From the NCBI GenBank assembly GCA_946406315.1, contig CAMJKD010000005.1, forward strand, positions 1 through 64,000: DNA of 64,000 bases, in the 5' to 3' direction. Below the pieces are notes generated by a model that searched no databases, was not told the DNA's origin, and saw only the letters and a list, made by a program, of their open reading frames with translations. Source of the DNA: an uncultured Candidatus Saccharibacteria bacterium. GTDB taxonomy: Bacteria; Patescibacteriota; Saccharimonadia; Saccharimonadales; Saccharimonadaceae. Shown here one piece after another: positions 60,197 to 64,000 of the stretch (the stretch's first letter is position 1; every line of letters begins with the position of its first letter). The translations under genes and the position numbers were made by a program.

Positions 60197-61039
60197 ATGC
60201 CATACAAAACCCCAACCAAGGCCGTTATTACCGACGCCGGATTTGCAAGCCGCTTCTTGCCAATCACTAAAACTATTCCTAAAGCCATGATTCCACTCGG
60301 TTCAAAGCCGATTATGCAATATGCAGTCGAAGAATGCGTAAAAGGTGGAATTAAGGATATTATCATCGTAGCTACACATGAAGGTAAACCAATCTATGAA
60401 GACTATTTCGGCAACCCATGTGAAAAGATTTATACACAATTAGAATCGCAGGGCAAATTAGATCGTTTCGAATCGGTACGTGAAGTTCTATCGATTGCAA
60501 ACATTACAGTTATTGAGCAAGACCCGAGTCTGCCTTATGGTAACGGTTCGCCAATCGCTTCCGCAAAGCCATATTTGAACGATGATGAGGCATTTTTGGC
60601 GCTATATAGTGACGATTTAATCTTTGGCAAGGGTGACGTGGAAACGTTAGTAGAAGCCTATAAAAACCATCCAGATGCAAAAGCTATTATTGCTGCACAA
60701 GAAATGCCAAAAGAAGTCTGGAATAAGTACGGCATGATTGCGATGAAAGATAAGAAAAAGCAAACTTTGAGCCACATTGTCGAAAAACCAGCCACTCCTG
60801 ACCTTTCACCTTCAAATCTTACTTCCTATGGTCGTTACCTACTAACTCCAGAGGTATTTGCACATTTGGTTCCAAATAATACCGGTCTCGATGATGAGCT
60901 CTGGACCGTCGACGCTATCACTAAACTCGCAAAGTCTGGCGACGTACTCGTCGTTAAAAGTAAAGGAAAATGGCTCACGACGGGCGATCCAAAAAACTAT
61001 TACCAGGCTTACGAAGAATTTAATAAAATGGAGGCATAA
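60197..61039 (+). CDS. galU: UTP-glucose-1-phosphate uridylyltransferase-like nucleotidyltransferase
   Basis: The 280-aa enzyme should make UDP-glucose from UTP and glucose-1-phosphate for envelope polymers. It has the nucleotide loop 'AGFASRFLPITKTIPKAMIP' (usual form AGxGTRFLPxTK), 'SLPYGNGSPIASAKPY', the metal Asp pair in 'LYSDDLIFG' and 'HIVEKP'. The changed loop (FASR for xGTR) makes the exact nucleotide a little less sure. AAAAGGAG precedes the ATG. It starts 22 bp after gatB. Confidence 0.88.
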   Translation: MPYKTPTKAVITDAGFASRFLPITKTIPKAMIPLGSKPIMQYAVEECVKGGIKDIIIVATHEGKPIYEDYFGNPCEKIYTQLESQGKLDRFESVREVLSIANITVIEQDPSLPYGNGSPIASAKPYLNDDEAFLALYSDDLIFGKGDVETLVEAYKNHPDAKAIIAAQEMPKEVWNKYGMIAMKDKKKQTLSHIVEKPATPDLSPSNLTSYGRYLLTPEVFAHLVPNNTGLDDELWTVDAITKLAKSGDVLVVKSKGKWLTTGDPKNYYQAYEEFNKMEA

Positions 61040-61042
61040 GCT

Positions 61043-61357
61043 ATGGAAACTCCTGCTTGGATATTAGTATTTATTCTTTCGGGAACGCTTTTCTTGTTTC
61101 TAGTTCTTTTTATCATATTGCTTGTAAAATTGATTGGCGTTACTAAAGAAGCAAAGAAAATTATGATTCAAGGTCAAGGTATCGCCGAAAAGGCCGACGA
61201 TATTGCCGGAAATGTCCGTGATATGACGACTGTAGGCGGTTTAGTAAAGTACTTCGTCGAAAATTATACTGGCGGAGGTGTCAAGAAAAAGAAGGCGGCA
61301 AAGAAAGCTAGAGTCGTAAAGGAAGAAAAAGAAGAGGAGGAAAACCAAGATGAGTGA
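61043..61357 (+). CDS. Single-helix membrane protein with Lys/Glu tail
   Basis: The 104-aa protein has one N-terminal helix (about residues 6-30), an amphipathic segment ('EKADDIAGNVRDM') and a low-complexity Lys/Glu tail. The layout resembles DUF948-like or YtxH-partner proteins, but no firm match. It has a GGAGG site 3 bp after galU and overlaps the next gene by 8 bp, so it probably works with the YtxH-like protein. Confidence 0.78.
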   Translation: METPAWILVFILSGTLFLFLVLFIILLVKLIGVTKEAKKIMIQGQGIAEKADDIAGNVRDMTTVGGLVKYFVENYTGGGVKKKKAAKKARVVKEEKEEEENQDE

Positions 61358-61661
61358 CAAAAAAGAGAAAAGCGGTAAGTTCTTTCTAGGTGCAGCGCTT
61401 GGCGCAATTGCTGGCGCAGTAGCTGGTATTGTGATGGCGCCAAAAAGTGGCGAAGAAACCCGCAAAGATATCAAAGAAGCTGGAGACAAAGCCATTAAAG
61501 AAGGCAAAGAAGCTGGCAATAAGATCTTTAACAAGTTTAAAGGTGGCTCTGGCGAAGACGAAAGAGAGACCGTAGAAGATATCGTTGAGGAAAAAGAAGA
61601 AAAAGCAAAAACAACCAAAAAGAAAACCGCCAAAAAGACCGCAGAGAAGTCCGGAGAGTAG
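61350..61661 (+). CDS. YtxH-domain protein
   Basis: The 103-aa protein has the YtxH signature 'AALGAIAGAVAGIVMAPKSGEETR' region (Gly-rich membrane stretch, then APKSGxETR) and a Lys/Glu-rich tail. YtxH-type proteins are small membrane-associated proteins, some linked to stress in Bacillus; the molecular function is unknown. It overlaps the preceding gene and ends at a strong terminator. Confidence 0.9.
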   Translation: MSDKKEKSGKFFLGAALGAIAGAVAGIVMAPKSGEETRKDIKEAGDKAIKEGKEAGNKIFNKFKGGSGEDERETVEDIVEEKEEKAKTTKKKTAKKTAEKSGE

Positions 61662-61667
61662 GGTTAA

Positions 61668-61699
61668 AAATATCTCACCTAGTCGGTGAGATATTTTTT
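61668..61699. terminator. Bidirectional terminator between the YtxH gene and murJ
   Basis: Perfect 12-bp stem AAATATCTCACC/GGTGAGATATTT with loop TAGTC and T/A tracts on both sides. It sits at the ends of convergent genes. Confidence 0.93.
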
Positions 61700-63338
61700 A
61701 TTGTCGTTTAATGTTCTTAAAGAGTGTATCGTTTATTTTACGAACAACTGGTTTTACTTCTTCAACTTTCAGTAAAGAACAGATAGCTATATAGAATGCA
61801 GCCGTTGCGATAGTAATAACTAGGAACTTAGGAAAAGTTGCTAGGAAAGAGTTGTCGACCGCACGTAGCGGCAATAGTTTCGTCATAAAGTAAGCCACGA
61901 TGCCAGTTAAAACAGCTGCGAGAGCTATCTTGCCCATAGCAACCCAAAACTCGAGATTGAACAGTTTGCGCTCCATATCGCGATTTTGACAAATAGCAAG
62001 TACTAGTACTTCAAATAGGGCACTGATCGAAACGGCGTAAGCTAAGCCCTCTGGGCCAAGATTAAGTACACTAAAGCCAACCGCAATAATCACTTGCACG
62101 ATAAAAGCTATGATTGAAATCGTAAGTGGCGTACGAGTATTTTGCTTAGCATAATAGCCACGCGCTACGATATGATAGAGCGATTGGCAGAAAATCGAAA
62201 TAACAAAGGCTGCGAGTACGCTAGAGATTTTAGGATCACCGCCATTTTTAATAAAGTTAACAACGTAACCACGAATGAAGAAAGCGACAATGGCAACTGG
62301 CAAAGAAATCCAGATAATTGTGCGATATGCCGAGCGAAGAGTGTTGCGATAAGTTTCAGTCTGATTACGCCCTGCTTCTTCGCTAAGTTTTGGGAAGAAT
62401 GCAGTCGAAATTGCGACGCCGATAAGGTTGATTGGCATTGAGTGAAGTGATGACGCCTGTTGAAATGCGCGAATTGATTGCTCCCCCATGCGGGAGGCGA
62501 GATTGGTGTTCATAATGCTAGTGACGTAATCGATGCCCTGATCGACTGAACGCAGCGGAAGAACCTTTAAAATAGAGCGGAAACCTTGGTTTTTCCAATG
62601 GATTTTAAATTCATATTCAAAACCGAGACCAATTAAACCGATAATGCTGGTCAACAACTGGAGAATCGCGCCGAGCACAACGCCGAGTGCGACGCCCATA
62701 ATACCACCCTCAAAAATTTGGACACCAAAGATATTAATGCCGTTCGTAAAAACAAGGATACCGATGATGATGCCGACATTATACAATGCTGGAGCAATTG
62801 CATAGAATACAAAGCGCCCGACCGCTTGCTGCATACTAGATAGGACCGTAGCTATAGCAAAAAGGAATGGATTAATTGCAATCACGCGCATCATATTAAT
62901 AGCAAGCGACATGGCCGACTCATTTAGACCTGGTGCAACAATGTAGCGAACGAGCGGATCGGCAAAAATCATGATAAAAATCGAAGCAATTAAACAGAGG
63001 ATGGCGAGAAAATTTAAAGTACTACCACTAAGCTCCCAGGCGGACTTTTTATTCCCCGCCACGAGACGTTGATTAAAAACTGGGATAAAAGTTACGGCGA
63101 GTGCCCCTGAAGTTATAATGAAGAATAGAAAATCTGGCACCGTAAAAGCGGCAGTATACGCATCAAGACCAGCTGGATAAGTATCGTAATACATCGAGTT
63201 AAGCCAGCGATCACGGAAGATGCCGAGAAGTGCAGATATTAAAGTTGAACTCGCAATTACTATAGCAGCAGTTTTTACTGACAGCTTGGTGTTTACAAGT
63301 GATACGACTGAACGGAAGTGGTTTTTACGCTCTTTCAT
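61698..63338 (-). CDS. murJ: Lipid II flippase
   Basis: MurJ flips the peptidoglycan precursor lipid II across the membrane. The 546-aa protein has about 14 helices and MviN/MATE-like motifs: 'SALLGIFRDRWLNSMYY' at the start, 'DAYTAAFTVPDFLFFIITSGAL' and 'FNQRLVAGNKKSAW'. The conserved 'QASSLHSMPINLIGVAISTAFFPKLSEEAG' region is intact. The ATG follows AAAAGGG. ftsH lies 14 bp upstream in the same direction, so the two are probably co-transcribed. Confidence 0.96.
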   Translation of the reverse strand: MKERKNHFRSVVSLVNTKLSVKTAAIVIASSTLISALLGIFRDRWLNSMYYDTYPAGLDAYTAAFTVPDFLFFIITSGALAVTFIPVFNQRLVAGNKKSAWELSGSTLNFLAILCLIASIFIMIFADPLVRYIVAPGLNESAMSLAINMMRVIAINPFLFAIATVLSSMQQAVGRFVFYAIAPALYNVGIIIGILVFTNGINIFGVQIFEGGIMGVALGVVLGAILQLLTSIIGLIGLGFEYEFKIHWKNQGFRSILKVLPLRSVDQGIDYVTSIMNTNLASRMGEQSIRAFQQASSLHSMPINLIGVAISTAFFPKLSEEAGRNQTETYRNTLRSAYRTIIWISLPVAIVAFFIRGYVVNFIKNGGDPKISSVLAAFVISIFCQSLYHIVARGYYAKQNTRTPLTISIIAFIVQVIIAVGFSVLNLGPEGLAYAVSISALFEVLVLAICQNRDMERKLFNLEFWVAMGKIALAAVLTGIVAYFMTKLLPLRAVDNSFLATFPKFLVITIATAAFYIAICSLLKVEEVKPVVRKINDTLFKNIKRQ

Positions 63339-63352
63339 ATGCCCTTTTTAAA

Positions 63353-64000
63353 TCAGTTATGTAATTTTGCGTTTTCTGGTAAGATTGTGCCTTCGAGAAT
63401 TTTGGAAACTTCGTCTTCTTCAAGTGTCTCTTTTTCGAGTAGTGCAGCTGCAAGTTTGTCGAGATATTTTCTGTTAGCCTTCAAAACAATTTCAGCTCGC
63501 TGCCCTGCCTCTTTATTGAGTGCTTCAATTTCCGCATCGATTAATTCTGAAGTCTTTTCAGAGTAAATCTTTGCGCGATCGCCAAAGAAGTTAACTTCGT
63601 CGGTATTGAAGACTTGGTCGCGAAGCTTAACACCCATGCCTTCTTGTGAAACCATTTCGCGGGCTAGCTCGGCGACGTGTTGGAGGTCGGAACTTGCACC
63701 AGTAGTAATACCATCTTTGCCAAGAATCATACGTTCCGCAACGCGACCACCCATTGCGCGAGCAAGTACATCTTTGAGCTCAAAGACATTTTTATAGCTA
63801 CGGTCTTCTGGTGGGAGGAACCACGTAACACCGCCAGTGTGACCACGCGGAATAATCGTCACTTTGTGAACTGGATCAGAATCTGGCAGGACGTGCCCAA
63901 CAATTGCGTGCCCTGCTTCATGATAGGCCGTAATACGACGCTCTTGGTCATTCATAACTTTCGACTTGCGCTCGGGTCCAATAGCGACGCGTTCGAAAGC
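63353..64000 (-). CDS. ftsH: ATP-dependent zinc metalloprotease FtsH, C-terminal part
   Basis: Only the last ~215 codons are in the window; the gene continues past position 64000. Visible are the end of the linker to the peptidase ('AFERVAIGPERKSKV'), the zinc site HEAGH in 'ITAYHEAGHAIVG' and 'VTIIPRGHTGGVTWFLP'. The third zinc ligand region 'GASSDLQHVAELAREMV' is also there. Spacing and motifs fit an active M41 peptidase that degrades membrane proteins. An in-frame ATG near 63955 is internal, not the start. Confidence 0.96.
   Translation of the reverse strand, partial: AFERVAIGPERKSKVMNDQERRITAYHEAGHAIVGHVLPDSDPVHKVTIIPRGHTGGVTWFLPPEDRSYKNVFELKDVLARAMGGRVAERMILGKDGITTGASSDLQHVAELAREMVSQEGMGVKLRDQVFNTDEVNFFGDRAKIYSEKTSELIDAEIEALNKEAGQRAEIVLKANRKYLDKLAAALLEKETLEEDEVSKILEGTILPENAKLHN

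Overview
The window looks like a stretch of a Candidatus Saccharibacteria (TM7) or closely related Patescibacteria/CPR chromosome. This rests on lineage-typical gene content: GatCAB, class III ribonucleotide reductase, MurB, MurJ, PrfA/PrmC, an IscS/IscU pair, many short genes without relatives I recognise, and very large secreted proteins. There are no biosynthetic operons. TGA is used as a stop (for example murB), which argues against the recoded Gracilibacteria/Absconditabacteria. Many genes carry a TATAAT-like box 6-9 nt before the start codon, so they should be transcribed as leaderless mRNAs.

Layout. 0-3 kb: tRNA-Lys, a complete IS1595-type insertion sequence and a membrane protein of foreign composition. 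3-10.6 kb: methyltransferase, metallo-hydrolase, a SipW-like signal peptidase operon, a membrane-anchored double-AAA+ ATPase and a GH25 lysozyme. 10.6-14.8 kb: small accessory genes, then a secreted protein plus DsbA-like gene pair between two tRNA-Arg genes. 14.9-16.8 kb: murB-folD. 16.9-21.8 kb: an LPXTG protein with four DUF11-type repeats, then a two-gene island of foreign composition bounded by 26-bp inverted repeats, with a strong promoter and a structured leader. 21.9-24.4 kb: disordered protein, prmC-prfA, tRNA-Val.

24.4-42.5 kb is accessory. It holds an ABC exporter, a DUF4417 / toxin-like / immunity-like operon, a truncated gene and its intact paralogue, an unknown 446-aa protein, a very large GIY-YIG-like / helicase / methyltransferase fusion with a partner methyltransferase, a NUDIX gene coupled to a shortened immunity-like gene, and short orphan genes. 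They are separated by related intergenic repeats, several ending in CCACCA like the 3' end of the upstream tRNA-Val. One of these genes has a leaderless 18-codon leader peptide and a ribosome-site-masking RNA structure. iscU-iscS sit at the right edge.

42.5-64 kb returns to mostly core-like functions: CapA-type phosphatase, an operon for a 1331-aa secreted protein and a GH30 glycosidase, nrdD-nrdG behind two pairs of NrdR boxes, an XRE-HTH/MurA fusion, gatC-gatA-(HEPN-like)-gatB, galU, two small envelope proteins, murJ, and the 3' part of ftsH.

Together the window encodes translation factors, peptidoglycan precursor handling and export, anaerobic dNTP synthesis and a host-facing secreted proteome (SipW substrates, DUF11 protein, adhesin-like proteins, GH25, GH30), plus a recombination-prone defence/conflict region.
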